Shown here: one piece after another, positions 1-6,861 of the stretch
Layout of the letters: each line of letters starts with the position of its first letter
Position numbering within the stretch: position 1 is the stretch's first letter
DNA from: Chloroflexota bacterium
Lineage (GTDB): Bacteria; Chloroflexota; Dehalococcoidia; SAR202; UBA11138
Direction of reading: 5' to 3'
Length of the DNA stretch: 12,739 nt
Assembly: GCA_022566975.1 (NCBI GenBank)
Contig: JADFHV010000024.1
Span: 1-12,739, forward strand
Notes under the pieces: model-generated
Database searches by the model: none
The model's input: only the letters and a program-made list of their open reading frames with translations
Told to the model about the DNA's origin: nothing
Made by a program: the position numbers and the translations under genes

Positions 1-212
1 TCAATGATGGAGTTGATGGGCTACTTATCCAAGAGCCGAGAGATGTGACGGAGCTTTCAGCGAAGCTCGGGGCGTTACTGAAGGACGCAGATCTCAGGAC
101 GCGGCTGGGCAGACAAGCCCGCCGCACAGCGCTGCATTACCATTGGGACCGTGTCGCACGTGAGACGGAGGACGTGTATGAAAGGGTATTGATCCAAAAG
201 CGGGGGGCGTAG
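1..212 (+). CDS. Glycosyltransferase family 4 protein, C-terminal fragment (5' end outside window)
   Basis: The frame is open from base 3 to a TAG at 210-212 and gives the last 69 residues of a larger protein. It begins NDGVDGLLIQEPRDVTEL and ends near HWDRVARETEDVYERVL. This is the usual tail of GT-B fold, GT4-type glycosyltransferases: a 'dG.dGlLv...d...La..l..Ll.d' stretch closing the nucleotide-sugar site, then a helix with an aromatic residue ('f.W..va......Y..v') that packs back on the N-terminal domain. The donor and acceptor sugars cannot be told from this fragment. The GH15 gene starts 55 bases downstream on the same strand, so the two may be cotranscribed and act on the same glycan; that is inference. 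Family confidence is good, specificity unknown. Confidence 0.8.
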   Translation, partial: NDGVDGLLIQEPRDVTELSAKLGALLKDADLRTRLGRQARRTALHYHWDRVARETEDVYERVLIQKRGA

Positions 213-267
213 AAAGGCAGCCTCTCTCGCCGGGCGATGAAACGGAAAAATAAAGGAGCTCATCGGT

Positions 268-2304
268 ATGGCCCGTGATCTTCCCGTGGGCAACGGGAAC
301 CTTCTGGTCAACTTTGACAGGGACTACAACGTCAGGGATATCTACTATCCACACGTCGGCAAGGCAAACCATAGTCGCCGGCGGATATCTCGAACAGGTA
401 TTCTTGTGGATGGCCAGTTCTCCTGGCTCAGCGACCCTCAGTGGTCAAGGCAAATGGACTATTTGCACGACACCCTGGCAACAAACGTGACGGCAACGGA
501 TGTCGGGCTCGGTCTGCAGATTGTTTTCAATGACACGGTAGACTTTCACAGGGATATTTTCCTGCGGCGGCTGGAGGTTTCAAACCTCTCCCAACGCCCT
601 CGGCACGTTAGGCTCTTCTTCCACTTCGACTTTCTCTTCTGGGCGGTAGGGAGTGGTGATTCGATTCACTACCACCCCGACGGCAATTTTCTTGTGGCGT
701 ACAAAGACAACTGCTATTTTCTGATGGACGCCTCAACGGGAAGCGCCTATGGGATATCAAGCTGGAGCACAGGGTTTAAGGACGATGAGGGGAATGGAGG
801 TTCGTGGTCGGATGCTGAAGATGGCGTCCTGGGAGAGAACGCCAACTCCTTCGGATCGATAGACGGCGTGATCGCCGTGGAACTGCCTCCAATTGCGCCG
901 GGGGAAGGCTCGGTGTGCTACACATGGCTGGCCGCGGGGCAGGACCTGGAGGAGGTCCGTGCCTTAGACGCCATGGTGCGGCGGCGGGAACCCCAGTACT
1001 TCATAACACGCACGGTGAACTACTGGAGAGCATGGCTGGAAAAGGAGGACATCGATTTTCATGGCCTGCCCCACGAGGTCGAGCATGTGTACAGGCGGAG
1101 CTTGCTGATCCTGCGCACCCAGATAGACAACGGAGGCGGCATCATCGCCGCCAACGACTCTGATCTGTCGTTACTGGCGCATGGGCAGGAGTCGTATTCA
1201 TACGTCTGGCCAAGAGACGGAGTATACATCGCCAACGCGCTGGACAAGGCAGGCTACGCCTACCTCGCCACCCGTTTTTACGACTTCTGCAACGACGTCA
1301 TCTACCGCGATCCTGCCCGGAGGAAGGATGAACCACACCAAGATCAAGCTTATATGCTGCACAAGTATACGCCTGACAAGCTCGTTGCCTCCAATTGGAT
1401 GGCTCGGACGGACGAGAGGGGCGGTTTCAGGCCGCCCATACAGGAAGACGAGACCGCGGTCATCCCCGTTGCGCTGTGGCAGCACTACCTGAAGTTTCGA
1501 GATATAGAGGCCCTGGCCCCATGGTTCCGGCCACTGGTCATCAACACCGGTAATTTCATGGTCGAGTTTCGGGACCCTCACACCAAGTTGCCTGCCCCCT
1601 CTTTCGACTTGTGGGAGGAGCGCGTCGGAATCTACTCCTACACGGTAGCCACGGTCTGGGCTGGCCTTACGGCCGCCGCCGAGATTGCGGAGCTGTTTGG
1701 CGAACTCGCCGATGCGGACAGGTTTCGCCATGCCGCAACGGAGATCAAAGAGGCCTGCGAGGCCTACCTGTACGACCCCAAACTGGGTCGGTTTCTCAAG
1801 CGCATATCAGTCCGCTCCAACGGCGAGATAGAGCCCGACTCCACAGTTGATGTGAGTCTCTACGGCCTCTGGTACTTTGGCATGTTCGATCCGAACGATC
1901 CCCGAATCGTAGGCACAATGAATGCTATCGTGGACCGGTTATCCTGCCCGACGGATATCGGCGGACTGGCGCGCTATGAAGGAGATGAATACCACTGGGA
2001 CCCCAACCTGCGAGATCAGCGAGACAAGATACCTGGCAACCCCTGGATCATATCAACTCTATGGCTGGCCCAGTACCGGATCGCGACGGCCCGGTCCATC
2101 GACGACCTCAAGCAAGTCCTCTCGTCGCTGGAATGGGTGTGCGCGAGAGCTCTACCAAGTGGCGTGTTGCCGGAGCAGATTCATCCTCTCACGGGAGAGC
2201 ATCTAGGCGTGTCACCTCTGACATGGAGCCACGCCACAGTGGTGTCGGTAGTCCAGGACTACTTGGACAAGTACGAGGCATTGCAGAGTGGTTCTGTCAA
2301 GTAA
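268..2304 (+). CDS. Glycoside hydrolase family 15 protein (bacterial glucoamylase-like)
   Basis: Encodes 678 aa, full length for a bacterial glucoamylase: an N-terminal beta-sandwich domain (about residues 1-260, opening VGNGNLLVNFDRDYNVRDIY) followed by an (alpha/alpha)6 barrel. SYVWPRDGVY contains R316/D317, the substrate-binding Arg-Asp of subsite -1. FDLWEERVG (D447, E450, E451) carries the general acid, E450 by analogy with the fungal DLWEE motif. LPEQIHPLTG carries the general base, E636. Family members release glucose from alpha-1,4-glucans or act on related alpha-glucosides including trehalose; this one cannot be assigned more precisely. I see no signal peptide, so it is probably cytoplasmic and may act on storage or compatible-solute glycans. 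An AAAGGAG ribosome site lies 9 bases before the ATG. It follows a glycosyltransferase gene and precedes a HAD phosphatase gene. It appears less GC-rich than the downstream genes. Confidence 0.93.
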   Translation: MARDLPVGNGNLLVNFDRDYNVRDIYYPHVGKANHSRRRISRTGILVDGQFSWLSDPQWSRQMDYLHDTLATNVTATDVGLGLQIVFNDTVDFHRDIFLRRLEVSNLSQRPRHVRLFFHFDFLFWAVGSGDSIHYHPDGNFLVAYKDNCYFLMDASTGSAYGISSWSTGFKDDEGNGGSWSDAEDGVLGENANSFGSIDGVIAVELPPIAPGEGSVCYTWLAAGQDLEEVRALDAMVRRREPQYFITRTVNYWRAWLEKEDIDFHGLPHEVEHVYRRSLLILRTQIDNGGGIIAANDSDLSLLAHGQESYSYVWPRDGVYIANALDKAGYAYLATRFYDFCNDVIYRDPARRKDEPHQDQAYMLHKYTPDKLVASNWMARTDERGGFRPPIQEDETAVIPVALWQHYLKFRDIEALAPWFRPLVINTGNFMVEFRDPHTKLPAPSFDLWEERVGIYSYTVATVWAGLTAAAEIAELFGELADADRFRHAATEIKEACEAYLYDPKLGRFLKRISVRSNGEIEPDSTVDVSLYGLWYFGMFDPNDPRIVGTMNAIVDRLSCPTDIGGLARYEGDEYHWDPNLRDQRDKIPGNPWIISTLWLAQYRIATARSIDDLKQVLSSLEWVCARALPSGVLPEQIHPLTGEHLGVSPLTWSHATVVSVVQDYLDKYEALQSGSVK

Positions 2305-2470
2305 ATGAGCCCGTGGGAGAGATACACTCCGAGGCCTGGATGACGGGGGCGGATATGATGCGCCACGCACGGCAGGTCGGCGCGTCGCTCAGGTGGAGCT
2401 GGACTCGGACGTGCCAGCCGCCATCGCACGGCTGACCGTTGAGCCGGCGTAGCCACGGCCGAGGGATACC

Positions 2471-3220
2471 ATGATAAAGGCTATCGTGTTCGACCTCGAC
2501 GGCACGCTGGTTCAGTCGGAGAAGCTAAAGGCCCTCTCCTACGCCATGGCGGTGCAACGCCTGCGTGGACTCTCCGCTCCGGAGCCACAGGCCATCGAGG
2601 CCTATCGGGACATCGTGGGCGCCTCACGAGACGTCGCTTCCCGCCACATAGTGGACAAGCTCGACCTGGACGCCGACCTCCGGCCTCATATGGGCGCATA
2701 CGACGCGTCCGAGCCGTGGGAGGTGTTGACGGCCATGCGCAAGGCTATCTACGACGACATGGTGGCCGACCCGCAGGTCATCCGCGACAACCAGTGGCCG
2801 CACACGGTCGGTCTGCTGCGTGTCGCCAGAGAGACTTACTGCCGCACGGGCCTGGCCACGATGTCGCACCGACCGGAGGCGCTCCACGTGCTGCGGGCGC
2901 TGGACCTGGAGAAGACCCTGGACGTCGTCCTGACGCGCGAGGACGTTGAGCGGGCCAAGCCCGACCCCGAGATCTATCTACTGGCTGCGCGAAAACTCGA
3001 CGTTCCGCCGGAGGAATGCATGGTCCTGGAGGACTCGCCCAACGGAGTCCGTGCCGCCGTAGGTGCCGGCATGAACGTGATCGCCATGGCTACCCCTTTC
3101 ACCATCGCCGGCATTCATTCCAGCGAGGTGCTGGAGCACGCCTGGGTCGTACACGAGCCGGCGGAGCTGCCGGATGTGCTTAGACAGCGCATCGAAGAGC
3201 ACAACCGGGCATCGCACTGA
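2471..3220 (+). CDS. HAD-superfamily hydrolase, subfamily IA (phosphatase / beta-phosphoglucomutase-like)
   Basis: Encodes 249 aa with all four HAD motifs. Motif I is VFDLDGT (nucleophile D8, acid/base D10). Motif II is in the GLATMSHRP region. Motif III is Lys163 in ERAKPDPEIY. Motif IV is LEDSPNGVRAA with E187/D188 binding Mg2+. Residues ~17-95 between motifs I and II form a helical C1 cap, as in beta-phosphoglucomutase and phosphoglycolate phosphatase. The enzyme should remove or move a phosphate on a small metabolite via an aspartyl-phosphate. Downstream of glucoamylase-like and glycosyltransferase genes a sugar phosphate is a fair guess, but a 166-base gap separates it from GH15 and HAD substrate range is not readable from sequence. 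A GAGGGA site sits just before the ATG. Confidence 0.88.
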   Translation: MIKAIVFDLDGTLVQSEKLKALSYAMAVQRLRGLSAPEPQAIEAYRDIVGASRDVASRHIVDKLDLDADLRPHMGAYDASEPWEVLTAMRKAIYDDMVADPQVIRDNQWPHTVGLLRVARETYCRTGLATMSHRPEALHVLRALDLEKTLDVVLTREDVERAKPDPEIYLLAARKLDVPPEECMVLEDSPNGVRAAVGAGMNVIAMATPFTIAGIHSSEVLEHAWVVHEPAELPDVLRQRIEEHNRASH

Positions 3221-3245
3221 GTAGCCCCCTTCAGGAAAAGAACCC

Positions 3246-3272
3246 TTGATGTCATCGAAGACCGGCTACAAT
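3246..3272 (+). promoter_or_regulatory. Putative sigma-70-type promoter for the thioredoxin-like gene
   Basis: A good -10 element, TACAAT (3267-3272), follows TTGATG (3246-3251) with a 15-base spacer, or CCTTGA (3244-3249) with 17. It lies in the 232-base gap between the HAD gene and the thioredoxin-like gene and would give a leader of about 175 bases. The rest of the gap (3273-3452) holds a small hairpin (TCCCT/AGGGA at 3321-3333). I recognise no riboswitch and no convincing small gene there. Confidence 0.4.
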
Positions 3273-3452
3273 AGGGACGTATTCGCTCTGCCCTTGGACC
3301 GCGTAGATGTCCTCGGGCGGTCCCTACGAGGGATGGAGACCGTGGAGCGCGGTGCCCGGAAACTAAGGGGCGTCCCATATGCAGCTTACGACCGGTCCTA
3401 CTTACACCTCCCTGGTCACATCACCAACTCCTAGGCTGACTCTCGGCCACCC

Positions 3453-4064
3453 GTGAGAACGCTCATGTCCCCTTCCCTTAGAGTGATCGTCGTGAGCTCG
3501 GTCGGCGTGGCTATCGCAGCCGTGCTGGCGCTACTGGCGGTGGGCCTGCTGAACAAGGAGCCGGTGACAGGTCGCAGCGGGATCACGCGTGTTGGCCGGC
3601 CGGCCGAGGAGTTCACGCTCCCCCTTTTCGGCGGCGGCGAGCTCGTACTCTCTCAGCACCTGGGCCGGCCAATCGTGATCAACTTCTGGGCATCGTGGTG
3701 CCTGCCGTGTCGAGTAGAAGCCCAGTTGCTGGAGGGCGCCTGGCGCCTGTATCAGGACGCCGATGTCCTGTTCGTTGGGGTGAACATCCAGGACAGCGAA
3801 GAAGACGGGATCGCCTACCTCGCAGAGTTCGGCATCACCTACCCCAATGGCCGGGACGCGGACGGTAGAATCACCGTAGACTACGGCGTCATCGGCCTGC
3901 CAGTCACGTTTTTTGTCGCGCGCGACGGCACGGTGCAGCGCAGGTGGGTCGGCGCGATCCACGAAGGAGACCTCCTGGCCCGCGTGGACGAGCTGGTGGC
4001 GGGGGTCGCCCCCACGGGCGAACTTGACGACGAGAACCCCGAAGAGTTCTTCAAGTTGGAGTAA
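3453..4064 (+). CDS. Membrane-anchored TlpA/ResA-like thioredoxin-fold protein
   Basis: Encodes 203 aa. One hydrophobic segment (about residues 10-32, VIVVSSVGVAIAAVLALLAV) is an uncleaved anchor placing the rest outside the membrane. A thioredoxin fold follows: the FTLPLFGGGELVLSQHLGRP lead-in, WASWCLPCR with redox cysteines C83 and C86 (C-L-P-C), and the conserved cis-proline P150 in GLPVTFF. TlpA/ResA proteins reduce disulfides outside the membrane, often in cytochrome c maturation; no ccs/ccm genes are visible here, so the partner is unknown. The C-terminus is an acidic tail (GELDDENPEEFFKLE) beyond the fold. The start is uncertain: GTG at 3453 or ATG at 3465, neither with a strong ribosome site. 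The gene converges on the TPP enzyme. Confidence 0.88.
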   Translation: MRTLMSPSLRVIVVSSVGVAIAAVLALLAVGLLNKEPVTGRSGITRVGRPAEEFTLPLFGGGELVLSQHLGRPIVINFWASWCLPCRVEAQLLEGAWRLYQDADVLFVGVNIQDSEEDGIAYLAEFGITYPNGRDADGRITVDYGVIGLPVTFFVARDGTVQRRWVGAIHEGDLLARVDELVAGVAPTGELDDENPEEFFKLE

Positions 4065-4123
4065 GGATCGGCGCGCTCCGTAGAGGCCACTGACTTGGGG
4101 CCCCGCGCGGGCTGCATCGGCTA

Positions 4124-4137
4124 CACCCTGAAGGGTG
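4124..4137. repeat. Small hairpin CACCC-TGAA-GGGTG
   Basis: The perfect inverted repeat CACCCTGAAGGGTG lies in the 143-base gap between two convergent genes, 23 bases before a longer hairpin. Both have CCT/AGG closing the loop. It may be part of one composite structured repeat or a weak terminator. Confidence 0.5.
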
Positions 4138-4160
4138 CGGCATCAGGGTTGCCGGGTACG

Positions 4161-4186
4161 ATACCGCAGCCTTTAGGCTGCGGTAT
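4161..4186. terminator. 11-bp perfect hairpin between convergent genes (likely bidirectional terminator or repeat)
   Basis: ATACCGCAGCC (4161-4171) and GGCTGCGGTAT (4176-4186) form a perfect 11-bp stem around the loop TTTA. It ends 21 bases before the stop codon of the minus-strand TPP enzyme and lies 97 bases past the stop of the plus-strand thioredoxin-like gene, where a bidirectional terminator would sit. There is no T-run on either side, so it could equally be a dispersed palindromic repeat. Confidence 0.5.
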
Positions 4187-4207
4187 ATGAAGGGCGGAGC
4201 AGCGTCT

Positions 4208-5845
4208 CTACGGGTACCGGGAGAAGTCGAACCCCTCTTTGGTGATGCACTCGATCAGAGCGGGCTGGCCGGTCTTGGTGACCTCGATGGCCTGCTTCAG
4301 CGCGGGGACGAAGGCGTCAGGCTTCTCGACCCGCACGGCCCAGCCGCCCAGGGCCTTGGCCACGTCACGGTAGTTGCCGCCCTGAGTGTGTGAGGCGTAC
4401 TCCTCGATGGCGAAGGGCATGGTCTTGCGCTCAATGGCCATTGCGCCATTGTTCCACACTATGGTCAGGATTCCGATCTTGTTCCTGGCGGCCGTCTCCA
4501 GGTCCATGCCCACCATGCCGATGGCGGCATCGCCCATGACGTTGATGCACAGCTTGTCGGGCTCCGCCAGCTTGGCGCCCATGGTGAGGCCGAGGCCGTG
4601 GCCTAGCTGGGTCGACTTGCCCCAGCCCATGTACGTCCTGGGGGAGACCGTCTCCCAGAAGGGCACCATCTGGTCCCGCGGACTGCCGGCGTCGTGGGTG
4701 ATAATGGTGTTGGCCCTGTCCACGTTATGCATCAGGTCCCAGAGGACGCGGTAGGGGTTGATGGGAATCTCGTCCGAGGTCAGCTCGGGCATCCACTCGT
4801 CGAGCCACTCGCGTTTGACAGCCTGCACCTCCGCGGCCACGGCGCCGTCGCCGGGGTTGCCGGCTCCGTTGGTCTGGGCCTTGATCTCGCCGATGAGCCC
4901 CCGGAGCACGAGCTTTGCGTCGCCGATGAGGCCATAGTCGGCCCTGTAGTCCTTGTTGACGTCAGCCGGGTTGTTGGTCGAGTGGACCATCACCTTGCCG
5001 GGGGGGATGGTCTTGCCGTAGCTGGTGCGGGTGAAGCTGCAGCCGACGCCGAAGACGACGTCGGCCTCATGGAGGAAGTGGGAGATCTGCTTCGTAGTCG
5101 AGACCGCCGACGCGCCGAGCGCCAACGGATGATTTTCAGGAAAAGCGCTCTTGCCGGGCATTGTGGTCATGACCGGGGCCTGCAGCAGCTCGGCCAGCTC
5201 CTCCAGCTCGTCGGTGGCCTCGGCATACATGACGCCCTGTCCCGCGTGGACCACCAGGCGCTTGGCTTTCAACAGGACTTCGGCCACCTCCTTGACCTCA
5301 TGCGGGTCCGGGCCTGACCTGTTGCCTCGGACCGGTGCGTAGTCGAGGTCCCCGTTCAGCTCTGAGGTCCATACGTCTCGGGCCACCTCCAGCAGCACAG
5401 GGCCGGTCCTGTTGGTGCGGAGCTGGTAGAAGGCCCTGCGCATCAGCTCGGAGATGCGGTCGACGTGATTGATCTGGGCCAGCCATTTAGTCACGTTTCT
5501 GTAGTTGTCGACGGCGCTGAAGCCGGGCTGGATGAAGCTGCGGGACGTTGGCTCGCCGCCCGGCAGCAGGAGGATGGGCACGTTGTCGGAGAAGGCCTGA
5601 GCAGCACCGGGGAACGAGTTCTCCGTTCCCGGTCCCTGCTGCATGGCGAAGACGCCGATGCGCCTGCCGTTGGTCGTCCGGCTGAAGCCGTCGGCGATGG
5701 CCATGCCGCTTCGCTCCTGCCGGCACAAAATAGGCCTGATTCCCGCAACGGCGCACGCCTCGATCAGGGGCTGAGCGGGGAAGCAGGAGAGGAACTCGGT
5801 ACCCTCTCGTTTGAGTATCTCGGCGACGGCGTCTACGCCTTGCAT
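4208..5845 (-). CDS. Thiamine-pyrophosphate-dependent enzyme, acetolactate-synthase-like
   Basis: Encodes 545 aa from the ATG at 5845. The reading frame extends further upstream to 5935, but the ATG at 5845 has GGAGGAG five bases before it and gives the normal family N-terminus (MQGVDAVAEILKREG). Domains in order: the pyrimidine-binding domain with the TPP-activating glutamate E44 (CRQERSGMAIADGFSR); a central Rossmann-like domain (about 200-340); and the PP-binding domain with the metal/diphosphate motif starting GDAAIGMVGM at 438 and ending WNNG at 464-467. Such enzymes decarboxylate 2-oxoacids or ligate C-C bonds. The third motif position is Ala rather than the usual Gly. No regulatory subunit or branched-chain genes are nearby, so a role in valine/isoleucine synthesis is not supported and the substrate is unknown. 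Divergent from birA. Confidence 0.88.
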   Translation of the reverse strand: MQGVDAVAEILKREGTEFLSCFPAQPLIEACAVAGIRPILCRQERSGMAIADGFSRTTNGRRIGVFAMQQGPGTENSFPGAAQAFSDNVPILLLPGGEPTSRSFIQPGFSAVDNYRNVTKWLAQINHVDRISELMRRAFYQLRTNRTGPVLLEVARDVWTSELNGDLDYAPVRGNRSGPDPHEVKEVAEVLLKAKRLVVHAGQGVMYAEATDELEELAELLQAPVMTTMPGKSAFPENHPLALGASAVSTTKQISHFLHEADVVFGVGCSFTRTSYGKTIPPGKVMVHSTNNPADVNKDYRADYGLIGDAKLVLRGLIGEIKAQTNGAGNPGDGAVAAEVQAVKREWLDEWMPELTSDEIPINPYRVLWDLMHNVDRANTIITHDAGSPRDQMVPFWETVSPRTYMGWGKSTQLGHGLGLTMGAKLAEPDKLCINVMGDAAIGMVGMDLETAARNKIGILTIVWNNGAMAIERKTMPFAIEEYASHTQGGNYRDVAKALGGWAVRVEKPDAFVPALKQAIEVTKTGQPALIECITKEGFDFSRYP

Positions 5846-5850
5846 GTGCG

Positions 5851-5857
5851 CTCCTCC
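5851..5857 (-). promoter_or_regulatory. Ribosome binding site deciding the TPP-enzyme start
   Basis: Read on the minus strand, GGAGGAG is followed after five bases by the ATG at 5845-5843. This argues against the longer frame starting at 5935, whose extra 30 residues are rich in Arg and Pro and would overlap the promoter elements. Confidence 0.8.
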
Positions 5858-5878
5858 AGGGTGATTTCGGGCAGGGGT

Positions 5879-5907
5879 AGGATACTTCATCGCCCCCTTC
5901 CGGGCAA
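5879..5907 (-). promoter_or_regulatory. Putative promoter of the TPP enzyme
   Basis: On the minus strand, TTGCCC (5907-5902) and TATCCT (5884-5879) are 17 bases apart, each matching the sigma-70 consensus at four of six positions. Transcription would start near 5872, giving a leader of under 30 bases. It is moderately convincing because spacing and position are right. Confidence 0.4.
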
Positions 5908-5928
5908 CATGCTGTCGGCGCGGCCGGC

Positions 5929-5957
5929 TTGACATGCCCCTGACCGCTGACTATCAT
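5929..5957 (+). promoter_or_regulatory. Promoter of birA (and possibly the SDR genes)
   Basis: A perfect -35 element, TTGACA (5929-5934), and TATCAT (5952-5957, five of six matches) are separated by 17 bases. Transcription would begin near 5964, about 30 bases before the birA ATG. This is the best promoter in the window. It lies back to back with the weaker TPP-enzyme promoter. Confidence 0.65.
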
Positions 5958-5994
5958 CCTGCCCATCGCTGCCGTGGAGAGCGCATAGGCGGAC

Positions 5995-6777
5995 ATGGCG
6001 TGCCCAGACCTGGATATCGACCTCCTCAGCCGGAGCCTCGCGGGCCGGACGGTCGGGTGCCGGGTGCTTCACTACGACACGCTGGGCTCGACCATGGACG
6101 AGGCCCGGTCCCTCGCCGAGCGGGGGGAGCCGGAGGGAACGGTCGTCGTCGTGGAGGAGCAGACGGCGGGGCGGGGTCGGTTCGACCGCGCCTGGGTCTC
6201 GCCGCGAGGTCAGAACCTCTCGTTCTCGGTGGTGCTACGACCTACCGCGGCCCAGCTTCCATACGTCAACATGGCGGCGACCCTGGCCATCGCCCGGTGC
6301 GTGACCGAGATCACGGGACACGAGGCTGGCATCAAATGGCCTAACGACGTCCGCATCAACGGCCGGAAGGTCTCCGGCATACTGATCGAAACGGCCATGG
6401 CCGGGAGGGACCTGGACCACGCCATCGTTGGCATCGGGCTGAACGTGAATTTCGATCCGGCACAGTACCCTGAGATTGCCTCGACGGCCACCAGCCTGTA
6501 CCGCGAGACGGGCGAGACAAGGGACCGGGGCGAGGTACTGGGTCGCGTTCTGATAGAGTTCGATGACCTCTACCGCGCCGTCAGGGCTGGAAAGTCACTG
6601 ACCAACGACTGGGCCGCCATGCTGGAGACGCTGGGGCGCACGGTCCAGGTGCGGTGGAAGGAGCGGGTCATCGAGGGATGGGCTGAATCCGTCGATGACC
6701 AGGGCAACCTCGTCCTGGTCGGCGCCGATGGCGTGACCACAACCGTGGCCGCGGGAGAGGTCACGCTTCAGGTGTGA
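5995..6777 (+). CDS. birA: Biotin--[acetyl-CoA-carboxylase] ligase, monofunctional
   Basis: Encodes 260 aa, a class I (catalytic only) biotin protein ligase. It makes biotinyl-5'-AMP and transfers biotin to the lysine of carboxylase biotin-carrier domains in the cytoplasm. Visible motifs: the adenylate-binding loop TAGRGRFDRAWVSP (G59-R60-G61-R62), NLSFSVVLRP, IKWPNDVRINGRKVSGILIE (K114-W-P-N-D118, active-site Lys125 in GRKVSG), IVGIGLNVNF, and a C-terminal SH3-like domain (about 215-260). There is no N-terminal helix-turn-helix, so unlike E. coli BirA it should not repress transcription. Two ribosome-site candidates precede the ATG (GGAG at 5976, AGGCGG at 5986). No biotin synthesis or carboxylase genes are in the window. 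The promoter is at 5929-5957. Confidence 0.95.
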   Translation: MACPDLDIDLLSRSLAGRTVGCRVLHYDTLGSTMDEARSLAERGEPEGTVVVVEEQTAGRGRFDRAWVSPRGQNLSFSVVLRPTAAQLPYVNMAATLAIARCVTEITGHEAGIKWPNDVRINGRKVSGILIETAMAGRDLDHAIVGIGLNVNFDPAQYPEIASTATSLYRETGETRDRGEVLGRVLIEFDDLYRAVRAGKSLTNDWAAMLETLGRTVQVRWKERVIEGWAESVDDQGNLVLVGADGVTTTVAAGEVTLQV

Positions 6778-6804
6778 TGTCGAGTGTCGCGCTGTAGTCC
6801 TTTG

Positions 6805-6832
6805 GTAGGGACGGTTCGCGAACCGCCCCTAC
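6805..6832. repeat. 28-bp palindromic repeat (GTAGGG ... CCCTAC)
   Basis: The arms GTAGGGACGGTTCG and CGAACCGCCCCTAC pair along their full length except for one A/C mismatch (6811/6826). It sits between birA (ends 6777) and the SDR start (6862). Its form matches a family of short dispersed palindromes I recall from Chloroflexota and some other genomes; copy number cannot be tested here. As RNA it would be a long hairpin, perhaps a processing or attenuation site. It is one argument that the SDR gene does not start at 6784. Confidence 0.7.
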
Positions 6833-6848
6833 GGAAAGCCACGCGTTC

Positions 6849-6855
6849 GAGGAGG
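6849..6855 (+). promoter_or_regulatory. Ribosome binding site deciding the first SDR start
   Basis: GAGGAGG is followed after six bases by GTG at 6862. The frame stays open upstream to a GTG at 6784, but that start has no ribosome site and would translate straight through the palindromic repeat. Confidence 0.75.
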
Positions 6856-6861
6856 GCCGAC

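Noticed and set aside
2309..2452. Open frame ending VAQVELDSDVPAAIARLTVEPA between GH15 and the HAD gene
   Set aside because: It reads like protein at its C-terminal end, but there is no plausible start codon or ribosome site, the upstream part is low-quality, and 47 codons open in GC-rich DNA is unremarkable. It could be a gene remnant, but that cannot be supported.
3246..3434. 62-residue frame starting at TTG in the thioredoxin gene leader
   Set aside because: The start codon falls inside the promoter-like -35 element, there is no ribosome site, and the peptide has no recognisable features.
5846..5935. 30-residue N-terminal extension of the TPP enzyme
   Set aside because: The Arg/Pro-rich peptide is not typical of the family. 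The ATG at 5845 has a strong GGAGGAG site, and the extension overlaps the promoter elements.
6784..6861. 26-residue N-terminal extension of the first SDR
   Set aside because: It would translate through the palindromic repeat and has no ribosome site. GTG at 6862 has GAGGAGG at proper spacing and gives a normal SDR N-terminus.
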